A DNA stretch of 64,000 bases, from NCBI GenBank assembly GCA_033964015.1, contig JAWWUD010000059.1, positions 620,001 through 684,000 on the forward strand. The letters run 5' to 3'. Source of the DNA: Scolanthus callimorphus. Taxonomy: Eukaryota; Cnidaria; Anthozoa; Actiniaria; Edwardsiidae. Under the pieces are notes generated by a model. The model saw only the letters and a list, made by a program, of their open reading frames with translations, made no database searches and had not been told where the DNA came from. Below are positions 34,201 to 47,200 of this stretch, piece by piece; position 1 is the stretch's first letter; every line of letters starts with the position of its first letter. A program made the translations under genes and the position numbers.

Positions 34201-37200
34201 GAGCACTAACTGCCATGACAAGGGACCTTGTGACTCAGCATTATTAAGGGCACACATTACATCATGGGCAACCGGTTAGACCGGTTCATATAATAGGAGA
34301 ATATGAATTTCAGGGTTAAAAAAATAGGAAAAATAGAAAGATTTGGAGGGACACGCATTGCATCATGACCAGACCGGTCATAACAAATCTTGCGATGTGC
34401 CCATTATATAGGCGTGGGAATAGGTAGGCGTTAAAGTGCTTGTCAAAGTACTCACTCGTGTCTGATTTCCATCTCCGCAAACTCGCACCACACGCTAGCT
34501 AGTTCGTCTACGTGCCGATAGTTCACCTTGGTCGCCTTGTCCATAATTACCCTCGCCTCTGCCAACTGGTTGTGTTTCTCGTAAAACTTTGCGAATTCCA
34601 CCCATAGCGTGTGCGGTTTCCCTGTGGCGAGTTTTGGCTCGACAGTCTGTACAGCTTCCGTAAAGGTGTTAATAACTTTGGTAGGCTGACCTTCGTAGAG
34701 TTTCACGCGCTTGTGCCATTCGTGGACATTATGGGGGTTCTGACGTAACAGCACACTACAACGAAATGGAACATGACACAGCGTGACGTAACGTCATGGA
34801 AAAAATGTGACCATGAGACGACAGGATGTGGCATATGAAACGACGTGATCTAATGGTATGTGACATATCGTGACGGGTATGACATGACGTGACATCATGG
34901 AATGTACATGGCATGACTTGATATGGCGTGGCATGGCGTAACGTGACGTCATGGAAAGTACATGACACGACCTGAAATGACGTGACGTCATGAGATGTGA
35001 CATGTCGTGATGGGCATGACATGACGTGACATCATGAAAAGCACATGACATGACCTAACATGAGGCCATGTCACGATATGTGGCGTTATCAAGCCAACCT
35101 TCCCCTCTGTTTATCTGACGCTTTAGAGAGCGTTCAGAAGCGCACTCTAAGGATTGTATTTCCTAACATTCAGTACGAGGAAGCTCTGTTGCTCGCAAAC
35201 CTTCCAACGCTGTATGAGAGGAGAAAACATGCGTGCCAGCGGTTCGTCTCCCGCATTAAACCGGGGAACCCGCTATATCCGCTATATCCCATCGCCTAGT
35301 TCACCACGAGTCAGGTTACAACCTTAGATCAAAAAGTACTTCCTATCAAAGGCCCGTTAACACCAATCGATTTAGAGACTTTGTAACTGTTAAGTTTGCT
35401 GATTGCCTAAACTGATTGTTGCTTATGCTATCTATTTACATTGTCACACTGCTGACTCCCCTGTAATTCAGTTAGTAAACTGCAAGAGGGTGAATTAAAC
35501 TTATTATTATTATTACGTGACGGGCATGACATGGCGTGACTTTGCATTCTAAGCAGCGACGTGACAGAAATTTATGACACTCTCTAACATGACCTGACAT
35601 GGCGTGATGAGACGTGGCGTGACGGGAATGACAAATATTCTCACAGAAAAGAAATTTGACAGATCTTAAATTCGGTGATTAGCCAGATATTGATGTCGCG
35701 GGCTCCCTGTGTCGCTCGCACGCGCGACAAAAAAGGCGGAAACATTTCGGCCAATCAAAAACTTTCAAAACTTTTTAATTAAAATAGTATAGTCACAGGT
35801 CACATTTGGCTATTTTTATCTTTGATATCCTGATTGGGTCCCTAGAGCTCGGTTTTTAGGCATAGTTTGAGAGTCAAGAAAGTAGGCAAATAAAAAAATT
35901 CTAATTTTTTGACGAAAAAAAAATGACCGCGTTATATTTCGAAAAACGCGATGCTTCCTTTCTTCAAACTTTGTCCAAGTAATGCTTATAGCCTAGTGTC
36001 TTTGGCGTTAAGAGGGTTTTGCCCACATTTCTCTTTGTCTGGGTGAATTTGCAACTTAAATTTTTTTGGAGGGTCGCCATTACGTTTCCATGGAAGCACC
36101 AATGTAAAACAAAACATATGTCGACACAAAGAACAATCCATAGCATGTTGACTTGTAAAGTGGCTTTCCGTTCTGTGCATTTCCGCATGAGATACAGACC
36201 ATTGAAGTTCAGGGTGTGAGGACATGAAAAACTGCTACGAGCCTCCTTAACAGTTTCAACTGTCATCATCAGTGAGTTATTCTAAGTGGTTTACAAGCCG
36301 AATAAACGGAGTTGTTCCGCGTAGGAACCTTAGAGATGCAAATGAGGCGAGCCTTTTGTTTCCGGTTGACCAGAATCAATTGGAAACAAAAGGCTCTCTT
36401 CATTTGCATCTCTAACGTTCTTACGCGGAACAACTCCAATAGCTAGAGAAATTACAATAGTAAATTACGTCAATTGTGTGAAGGACAGCATATGCTAATT
36501 ACTCTGCAAGCTTGAGGTTCATATGTTGGACTTCTCTCAAACATCTAAGCCGCAATGAGGCGTGTGCCGCACCTTCGTCGGAATCTTCGTTTATTGTTTT
36601 GGACTCCGCCTCGTCGCAATTTGCCCTTAAAATCAAAGAGGCAATTCACATCAAACGTTAGAAGCCTTCCCTAAATAGACAAGTCCAACATATAAATCTC
36701 AAGCTGGCAGTGTAATTAGCATATGCTGTCTTTTACACAATTGACGTAACTTACTACTGTAATTTCTCTAGCTATTTATTCGGCTTGTAAATCACTTAGA
36801 ATAACTCACTGATGATAGCATTAAACTAAAGACACATTTATTTAATTCTGCCTATTAGCTCTATATTGCATTTCTTTTTATTGCCTTTTTATTGCTTTTT
36901 TGCTTTTGTTTTCTTGTTTTTGTTTTTACATTTTTATTTTTAGATTTTTAAATTTGTAATACATTTTTTAATGTAAATATTTATTTTGATTACAACAATG
37001 GAAAGCGCTTAGAACTATTTAGATATAGGCGCTATATAAATGTTATTGTTATTGTTATTGTTATAACAGCTGAAACTGTCAAAACATGTCTGTCAAAACT
37101 TTCGTAATTTTTATAAATATTGTTTATGAATTATTAATCACCTCCACTGTGAGTAGTATCCCATCTAGCCATGACCTTAGCACATTTGGTGTATTACGAC

Positions 37201-38172
37201 GTACCTGCTGAGGAGCAGAGGTCTCCTGTCCATGAGATGTTCAAACCGCGCCATGCGGAGCTCAAGGTCGATGTCGTCTAGGAAACAGTAATTCACAAAT
37301 TCATACACACCCAAAGATGCATCAGAAATATATTATTTTTGTAAGTAATACCATGGCACCGAGGGACATTAGGGATTAAATTTCCCCGAGACCCGAGGAA
37401 GGATGATTAAAAGTCACTCCTTACACCACCGATATCCGGGCTCGAATAACACATATAATGTTTTCCCTTTTTTCGTTACTCTTCATGTTCAATCACGGCG
37501 CAGTGGATGCGTTTTTGTGACATCGCGTCGTAACTCACAGCGTGGAAAATATATATCGGACATCTGTCTATTAATTTTTTTTTGTCTTGGTTGTCTCTGC
37601 TGGGAAATCGGCCGAACATAACTGGAAATTGTTCGGACACTTGGCGATTTTGGACACTCTGCAGTAAGTACCAGCTCTATAACTGAACTGGAGTGAACGA
37701 GAAGACAGCCCAAAACAACAACACCAACTGCAGAGAATGAGAGAAGGCGAAAAAAAAAGTTTTAAGAACGTGACGTCATTAAAACAGAGCATGCGCGTTT
37801 CGAAAGCAGCCATCCCACATGGATGTTAGTCGAGCTCATGCTGTCTACAGCTAACGAGATTTGAATTTTTTTCTAACTTGGGCGAGTCACGAGTAGTTCA
37901 ATACGCGCAGTGTAACAACAGCGCTTGGTTCGACTACGCTTAGAAAACAAAGGTTTTTCTTCAACTGTATCCTCTCAACAAGTTGGAGACGAGATAAGTT
38001 GAAGACGAGAGCTTTTGGCTTCTAAATTTTCCTCATTATAAATGCAAGAGAAATGTAGTAAAAGACAAAGGATTCTTTTGTCTACTAAATTTCCCTCATT
38101 ACTATGCAATCAATTTTGACCTTATATGGTAAAATGACGTAACAGTCGTACAATAATTAACACCTATCCCCA

Positions 38173-38218
<46 letters not shown>

Positions 38219-41200
38219 TTTAACGTATACCAAATTAGTAGAATAAAAAAGGTTCCGTTTTGAGAGTTTTCTCAAAACGGTAAATAGTGTTGGATATCTA
38301 CTATTTCAGGAACCAATCAGAGCACGCGAAAATGGCTATTCACTGATTTGGTATAGACTAAGCAGGGATATTACCTTCCTCAGTGGCGCCATCTCTGCCG
38401 TCGTCTCCATCTTAGCGCTGATCATTTTCTCCTCAAACTGAGTGTATGCCTCAAACACCTAGGAACATACAACTCACTTACAATACAGTTCTCCTCAAAC
38501 TGAGTGTATGCCAGTAGTATAAGAGTGGCCAAACTACCCTATTTATTTGGTGAGGAATACTAATTTTAGTGAGGAGGATGGTGAGCATGCGGGTGAGCAG
38601 GAGTTCCAGTAAGGATGACGCACCCTATAAAAGAAATCTTGTGTAATATTATCCAACGGTTGAAAAGGGCCTCCTCGCTATCCTCACGTGAAATGAACTC
38701 CTGCTCACCCGTATGGTTTTCCATCCTCCTCACCAAAATTGGTATTCCTCGCCAAGCAAACAGAGTAATTCGTCCCCTCCTACACTACTTACGCCTTTAA
38801 AACCTTAGAACATACAACTCACTTACAATACAGTTCTCCTCAAAATGAATATACACCTCAAAGACTTAGGAACGTACAACTCACTTACAATCAGGGTTTT
38901 CAATGAGTTTTGGAGTACCAGGCAATATTTTGGATTAAGGCGGCTGGGTTTGTGGATCCCGTACGAAGACCGTAAGGCCTGAGCCTTCTAAGGGCTACGG
39001 GTGCTTGCCCCCGGGAGATTTTGAAATTTTGGTTCTGCGGAAAGGCCAGAAAAGCAGCTGTAGATGGACAACGTGCTGGAAAAGGCAAAAAGTCCAAGCG
39101 CCCATACTTACTCGATTATGTCGCAGGTTATTTGGTTATTTTATCGCAGGTTATTTAGTGCCCACTCGCTTCCGCCGACCTTGTTAAATTCCAGTGATGG
39201 CAATGGGTGCTTACCTGTCCAAAATCCCGTACAGTCATGACCGTCTGTATAGCTTCTTCATATACATCCCTCGCCTACAGATGATTAAATAAACAAAAAA
39301 AGCAAGTAAAGATAGGATTTTTAGCCAATCGGAAACGAAACAATCAAATGGCCAGTCAGGGTACAAAGCAAGTACGAATAGGCCTTTATCACGCAATATT
39401 GATTAATAATATATAATAATTATCAGAAAATGAAATCCAGTATTCAATTCTACACATCCGTATTAGTAAAATTGCAAAGTTTGGTGAAGATTGATTGAAT
39501 ACTGGCTGAAATATGAATTTTCAAAACTTCGTTTTCTGGCTTATTTTTTAACAAGAAATGTATGGGAAAATACATCGAAACGAGGCTGGACGGGCATCGA
39601 TGCCCGTCCAGCCTCGACTTGATTTATTTGCCCATACATTTCTCTGTAAAAGTAAGTCAGAATACGAAGTTTTGAAAATTCATATCTCAGTCAGGTTTCA
39701 AGTAATTCTTTTGAAACTTTGCAGTTTTACTACAGCCGATTGCGTTTGAGCGTTTTACCCTAACAGTTCGCACGCTACGTTTGAACGTTTGAAAGTTGCG
39801 AACTTGTGAGACAAAAAGTCGGACGTTTCCAAGGGCAACCGCCATGTGTATTTTTCACTGACCAATCAGAGAGGACAGAACTCTTTGGTTCGCCATAGAA
39901 ACGTCTCGTTTCATCCTAGAAACGTAACTTTCAAACGTTCAAACATAACGTGCGAACTGTTAAGGTAAAACGCTCAAACGCAATCGGCTGTAATACGGAT
40001 GTGTAGAATTCGAAAATGGATTTCATTTTCGGATAACTATTATATATGATTAATCGACATTGCGTGATAAAGGCCTATTGCGTTTAGTCATGACCTAAGG
40101 AAACAAGAGACGCTGTGCTTCACCTTCTCATTGGCTGACTAAACAAAGAGCCAAAACATTAACCAATAGGAAAGCGTAGGAAACGCAAGACCCTGATTTA
40201 TCTTTGACACTCGTGTATTTTCGACACCGCTAGTTTGTCAAAGTTCATCAGACATTTGTTAACGGGCTATGTCACGGTAGAAATTTTAGCAAATTAACGC
40301 GCGCGTAAGAATTGAGCCATGGGATTCTCAGTAAATCTTGCAATGTGTTCCTGTTCCTTATATATATATATGCAGTGACAATAGTAACTGTACCCCTTGT
40401 GTAGTACCTTTTCAAAGTGTCCGCTTCTTATGAAGTAGTCAGCTAAAGAACACCATAGCTGACCCAAACTGTCAGTGAACCTCCTTAGTCCACCACGGAT
40501 GATATCTGCGACCTTCAAGCTCTTCACCTAGAACATACCAGAACATGCAATACCCCTATTAAACATACCAGAACAAGCTCTTCATGCAATTCTCCTATTA
40601 AACAAGCTCTTCACCTAGAACATACCAGAAGATGCAATATCCTTATTAAACATACCAGAACAAGCTCTTCATGCAATTCTCCTATTAAACAAGCTCTTCA
40701 CCTAGAACATACCAGAACATGCAATACCCCTATTAAACATACCAGAACAAGCTCTTCATGCAATTCTCCTATTAAACAAGCTCTTCACCTAGAACATACC
40801 AGAACATGCAATACCCCTATTAAACATACCAGAACAAGCTCTTCGTGCAATTCTCCTATTAAACAAGCTCTTCACCTAGAACATACCAGAAGATGCAATA
40901 CCCCTATTAAAAATACCAGAACATGCAATTCTCCTATTAAACAAGCTCTTCACCTAGAACATACCAGAACATGCAATACCCCTATTAAACATACCACAAC
41001 ATGCAATTACCTACAAAACATACCAGAACATGCAATTCCCTATAAAACATACCAGAACATGCAATTCCCTATAAAACATACCAGAACATGCAATTCCCTA
41101 TAAAACATACCAAGAACATGCAATACCATATAAAACATACCAGAACATGCAATCCCCTATAAAACATACCAGAACATGCAATACCCTATAAAACATATCA

Positions 41201-44200
41201 GAACATGCAATGCCCTATAACACATACCAGAACATGCAATGCCCTATAAAACATATCAGAACATGCAATCCCCTATAAAACATACCAGAACATGCAATAC
41301 CCTATAAAACATACCAGAACATGCAATACCCTATAAAACGAGCTTTGAAAATCATAAGCACGAAGAGGGTTTGGATACGTGATCTTAATTTGCATAAGAT
41401 TTTTGAAAATGATTCGTTTGAGAAGCTATAGCAAACACTAGACAGTGTTTTTCATAAGGATTTCCACGGCTTTGCTTCGTTTTTTTTTACCCACTTCCCA
41501 GTGTCTGGAGATCCTGATGAGACACGCTTGACCCCGTGATGTTGTTCAAGTACGAAGGTACGTTAGAGAGTGCCAGTGAACTCTACCGTAGTGGCTGATT
41601 CAGGCACAGGGTCTCTATGACATGGTTAAAGATTCGGTTAGTAAGCAGGTTTCCGTACCTTATCAGGGTTCTTTGAAATGAACTCACATAGTTCGTGCCA
41701 CAGTTGATGGTTTGATTTACCCTCTTTGGAAACAAAGCTCTCCTATAAATGAAACAGACAAAACTCTTCTATAAAACAAACAAACAAAGCTTTCCAGCTA
41801 CAAAACATACCAAGCTCTCCTAGATAGTGTATGAGTCGATTAACGTCTTTGGCATGACACACTTTCACAGCATGGTTACATGCATATAAGGTCGGTACAT
41901 TTACATTTTCATTTTTTCATACAAAATTTGCCGCAACAAGTTCAATTTACAACAAGTACACCTTACCTTGTTAACAATTTTCGCTAGGCGTGTTGCAGCC
42001 TCATCCAGCCAGCCAATAGATACCAGATAATTTATATATTCCTCTGTGTTCTCAGGCTCCAGCTGAGAGTATAAAGTCTTGATTTAGAATCATTATCTCT
42101 CGATCCCATTTAGTTTTCCCTACCCTGTTAGCAGAGGCTTTTCCACTGTATCTCTCTTTAACGTTGACCTAATTTATTTGTGATTCGGTGTGTATCTTTC
42201 TCAAATTGTAAAACATCAAGGAAAAAAAGGTGAAATTAAAACATAATGTATGTATTATGTATGCGCGCGTTATTTTTGTTGTTGTTTTCTCAGTAAACAA
42301 ACTCAGCTACGCGAAATAATGACATGATAAAGAATGATAAAAGCTCTGCTTGCAGGGTACTTTTTCCCATCCCTTTTAGAGCGGATATCAGATGACTGTC
42401 GTGAGTAATTTACAATTACTTTGTAATTACTCCTATAGGCAGGACTTCTGGTAGGTCGCGGAAAAAAAGACAAATTTCGCGGGATTTTTAGGTTCCAATT
42501 TGCAGAAAAAATTGCCAATTTCGCGGCAAAATTCGCGGAACACGGCCGATTTCGCGGGAAAAACAACCGATTTCGTGGGATTTTTTTAGTTCAAATTCGG
42601 CAAAATTCGTGTGAAAAAAACGGCCGACGCGTGTGAATTTTACAAGCAAATTTCGGAGAAAATGTTCGCGTGATAGAATTACAGCTATTCTCAGTTACAC
42701 GCGGTCGCCGGGAAAAAGTTTGCAAGCGAAAACTCGTTTTTCTGTCTTGTCTGAGCGCGAAAAGCCGGCGAAAGCACGTGCGTTGCCATGGAAACTTCGA
42801 CAAAAAACGAGTTTTCGCTTGCAAGCTTTTTTCCCGGCGACCGCGTGTAACTGAGAATGGCTGTAACGTTTTAATGAAAAAACAAATGTACAACTTAGTC
42901 ACTTTGTCGCGAAATACTGTGATCACGGGTTGAGGCAATTACTTAGGAATGGTTTTCTATGTTCAAAGGTCATCATTTGCTATTCCAACAACAATGCGCT
43001 GAGAAATGCGCCAATAACAACGCTTCTTTCATCTTGGCTAGTATCCAGTTTTCGCGAAATTTAGAACGCCTGGTTGTTTTGAATGTTGTTGTACTCGATT
43101 CAGTGGCGAAAGATGCGAGCTAAATTTGCAGGTTTACCAAGGCAAGTAGATAACTCGAAAAGCCGAAACGCGTGTCACATATGCTGTCATTATTATTCTT
43201 TAAGATTTATAGCAAATTCTTACGGATTTTGCTGGACTTCCCAATTATGTTCTGTGTACTTGGTAAAGGCATGCATGACATTCCTACCTTAAGGTACCTC
43301 CTGTACACACGTACAGCAGTCTCGTATACAGGGTACATGCGTACAAACTTGAGGTACAAGGGCCATATTCTGTAGTGCTGGGTGATAGGCAGTCCTCGAA
43401 GGGCGCGGTCAAATACACGTCGGGTACGGGTGATTTTACACTGATCCACTAGGAACTGGCAGTAATCCAGCCAGATACGAGGCATCTGCAGGATAAGTGC
43501 ACAAGTAAAGTACAGGCAACGTACCATTCACAAAGACAGTCTTCATAGGTCCAGAACTTAAAGAGATGTGTCAGCCGCCATTTTGACAGTCAAGCAACAT
43601 ACTGAGTTTGAAAACGCATCCATTTCCATCGGCTGATTTAGGGATTTTAGTGCGATATTTTTGGTTCAATTTGGTAAATGAAGAAGAACACTTTGTTTGT
43701 AGATGGTCACATATTGTATTTCAAAATTTCTACACGTAATTTGTCTTCTAATACCGAATGAAAACAATAACAAAGGAGTGGCTGACACAGTGGCTGACAC
43801 AGACTTTGTATACATAATATTAATCCCGGAATAGCGCTCCCGCTTTCAGGAACTCGATTTTATTCAAGGATTAAATTTATTCCTAGATTAGCAAATTTTA
43901 TTCCTAGAATAGCGCTAATCCACCTTTCAGGAACCGGCCCCAGAACATCAAGTGGAATTCCATAGAAAATAAGTAATCCACACTTCTTTTAGGGGAGTGC
44001 ATTTACCAAAAGGTTTATCAGCAAATATATCATCCTAGACCCCTATTAATCCTCTCCTGTTTCCACCAGTGGCCCCAATCCAGGGAATCTTTCACCCTGG
44101 AATATCAAGACAATTCCCCTGCTCCTTCTTTCTAGCATTTTCCTGTTCCCTCCACATTTGTTGTTGTTGTCTTTCTTGGGTGTGTGGTGTGAGTGGGGGG

Positions 44201-47200
44201 ATTTTACAAGATGCTGATAACGTCATTTCGGCCAACTCGGAGTTGCTTGGGCCCCGCTGTTGTACTCCGAGTCGGCTCCGAGTCTACTTTTTGGCACCTG
44301 TCGTAAGGGCCCGAGCAACTCCAAATCGGCCGAAATGACGTCATCTAGACACAATTTACAGATCATAATTCTGTGAGCCCTGAATAAACTATCTAATCTA
44401 CCTATCTAGTAAAGGGAAGGAAAAGACAGGTTCATTTTAACATCCATGAAACAAGTACCAACCTTGTGCATAAAAACTAAAGCTCTCTCAAAAGCATTAT
44501 TCACATCCTCATAGATGGGCTCTGTTATAGGCCTGAAAATATATTATAAAGCTTTTTACAATTTTGTTATCATTGTAATGTAGACTTGAAGCAGTGGAAC
44601 CTATCTGTCGACTGAAACACATCATGTAACAATTATTTTGTTGCCTGCTATGCTCTCGATTTCCATGAGCTTGATAGTTGACTTGTCAAAGACTCCTCGT
44701 CAACTATCAGCTCATAGAAATCTCAAGCTCATAATCTAATTGTTTAAACAATTTAACAATTTAGATTGAATAGATTGAATAGAATAGATTGTGTGTTTCC
44801 AAAAAATATCCACCCCCCCCCCCCCCCCTCCCCAGGGGTGTTGAGAAATGAACCCCCCACCCCTCTGGAATTTCCGAAGAAAAATACAGTATTTGTATGG
44901 AAAAGATCAGGTAAATTGGCCCACCCTCCCTTCTAGAATTTCCAATCACTTCCGTGGGGGTTATGGATAGTTTTTTGAAACACACATTATAAGATAGAAG
45001 GCCTGATGTGTCCTTTGTAGGCGGCCGGGAGATGTGCGAGGCCAAACTGCTAGGGGGTTTAGCCGCATACCTCCATAAGGAAATTTGAAATTCTGGGTGC
45101 TGGAGATTTTAAGAGCAAGCGTATTGGACATCATGAAAACATGGCCCCCTGAGCCACCCTGGCTCTGCCATCCCTGTCAAGATGGTGCTGCCAATGGTGA
45201 AAGCATGAACAAAATGCAGAGTGTAGAATCATTTCACTTCCTGTTATTCTGGCCATTTTGAAGAGAGAAAAACCTAGTGTTCACAAGTATTTTGAAAGTT
45301 TTTTTTAGATTCAAAAAGCAAGTAGCAAAGAAGGCTTAGTAAATACAAGGAAATCCTTTTGTCAAAATGTGCAATTCCAGAAAAAATCCATACCCCCACC
45401 ACGGAGGGAATTTCTTTAGATACCTCCCCCACCCCCTGGAATTTCCAATCCAGGGGGTGACTGGCTTCCACGCAGTTTGAAGAAACATGTTTGGATAAGT
45501 TATTTTTAGTACCATCTGTCACTGTTCATACACTTTCTGAGCATAACACGGTAAAACCAAGTCTGAAACCAAGTGTAAGCTCGTTTATCATAAAAAGAGC
45601 TTTCAAAAAGAAAGGTTATAGGAAAGGAAATCGATAAGAAAAGAAATCGGCGAAACAGTTCACTGATACTTTAGCGTCTTTTCTTGTTGATTAACGAAGG
45701 CCGGGCATGAATTCAAGCTGTGGTAAACTTCCTTTTTCACGCACTAGTGGACGGACGTTTCTCTTGCTTTGCGGACGTTCACAAAACAAGCGCCTGCTAG
45801 ACGTGCACATTAAATCATGTCGCAAAAATTTGTGTAAAGCAGTTGACAGTCAATTTTAATCACCATTGGAAAGAAAACTGTTTACACAAGAACAATTTGG
45901 AATTACTACCATTTGAGTTTATGTTTTGACATCTTGTCGTCGCCGAAGGCACAAATTCAAACCTATGATAAACTTAAATTTCTCGTTTGCTTCTTAAATA
46001 AACCCCACAAAATTTACGAAAGGAGAAAGCTTACCTATAGTACTTTAATTATTTCATATTATTATTGTGTTTTGTTACTAGGAAAGAAAACCGGTGAGAC
46101 ATTTCTCCGATACTTTAGCGTCTTGTCGCTAATTTATTATAACTCTTAAGTTTGTTAAAAAAACTCAAAGTTTTCTTGCTCTCTTCGTAAATAAACCCAT
46201 GATACAAGTTTGTAACAAGTACAAGTTTGTAACTCGACACCAAACCAATTTTTCACGTGCTAATATAAAGGCTTGCTAGCAGTTTATTGATCTGCGCCTG
46301 CTGTTTTGGTATCCCTGTGCCATAGGTATTATCAGGCTCGGTTACACACGGATACATGAACGATCTTGAGTTTGCTTTCTTTCAAGAAATGTGGTCTAAA
46401 ATGCAGCCTTGTAAGATTTCTCACATGTTTAAAGACAGTTGTGACGAATTAATTTCTTTGTCATTGCAAAGCCAGAGAGAAAAAAAGTCCTTTCCGACAA
46501 TGTTGAATGTCAAAAACCAAACAACAATCTGAAGGTAAAACGACCATCTGGAAAATTTTTCCCATCAGCCATCCTCCCCACCACCTGGAAATTCCTGGGG
46601 CTTTGACACCCCCCACCCCCTGGAATTTCCTATTCCCTCTGTGGTGGGGGTATGGATATTTTCTGGAAATGCACAATAAAAGTTTTACTTGTACTTGGCC
46701 AGTAGACTACAGTTAAGGTCAAGCCCTGGTAAGTTCCCTAAGCCCTGGTAAGTTCCCTCATTTGCAGTTCATCCTGAAATAGATGGTGGTCAGTGGTGAA
46801 GTAGATGTGATACACAGCCAATAGCCATCTTCTATTGACACCAATTAAGTTACGAGTAATTTACATGATTTTGTTTCCCCCAAAACAATATAAAAATACT
46901 TGCAGGGTGACCTCAAAAACCTGAAAGTAAGGGCTTCTGTAACGTCCCCTTTCACATTGCAGATCACCAAAATTAGCCAAGGTGTGCTCAAGCTGTAACA
47001 CAGTCATGTATTCATTGCAAATCCTTCTCTGCTCAAGAAAATCCAACAATTTGTATTTCTTATACACTACATTCTCCTGCTCATAATCTTAAACAATACA
47101 CACCTTCCTTTCACTTGTTTGCGCCTAAGCCTCAGATAGTTATACCAGAGCTTGTAGCTAAAAAACAAACATAGATTTACTGTTAGTAATGTACAGATAT

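Noticed and set aside
34756..35051. His/Met/Ser-rich - strand frames
   Set aside because: They are translations of the TGACGTCATG satellite, in two overlapping frames, without splice or start context.
44069..44338. 89-residue + strand frame in XAB2 intron 4
   Set aside because: Half of it lies in the palindromic MITE 44214-44345; no homology and no splice context.
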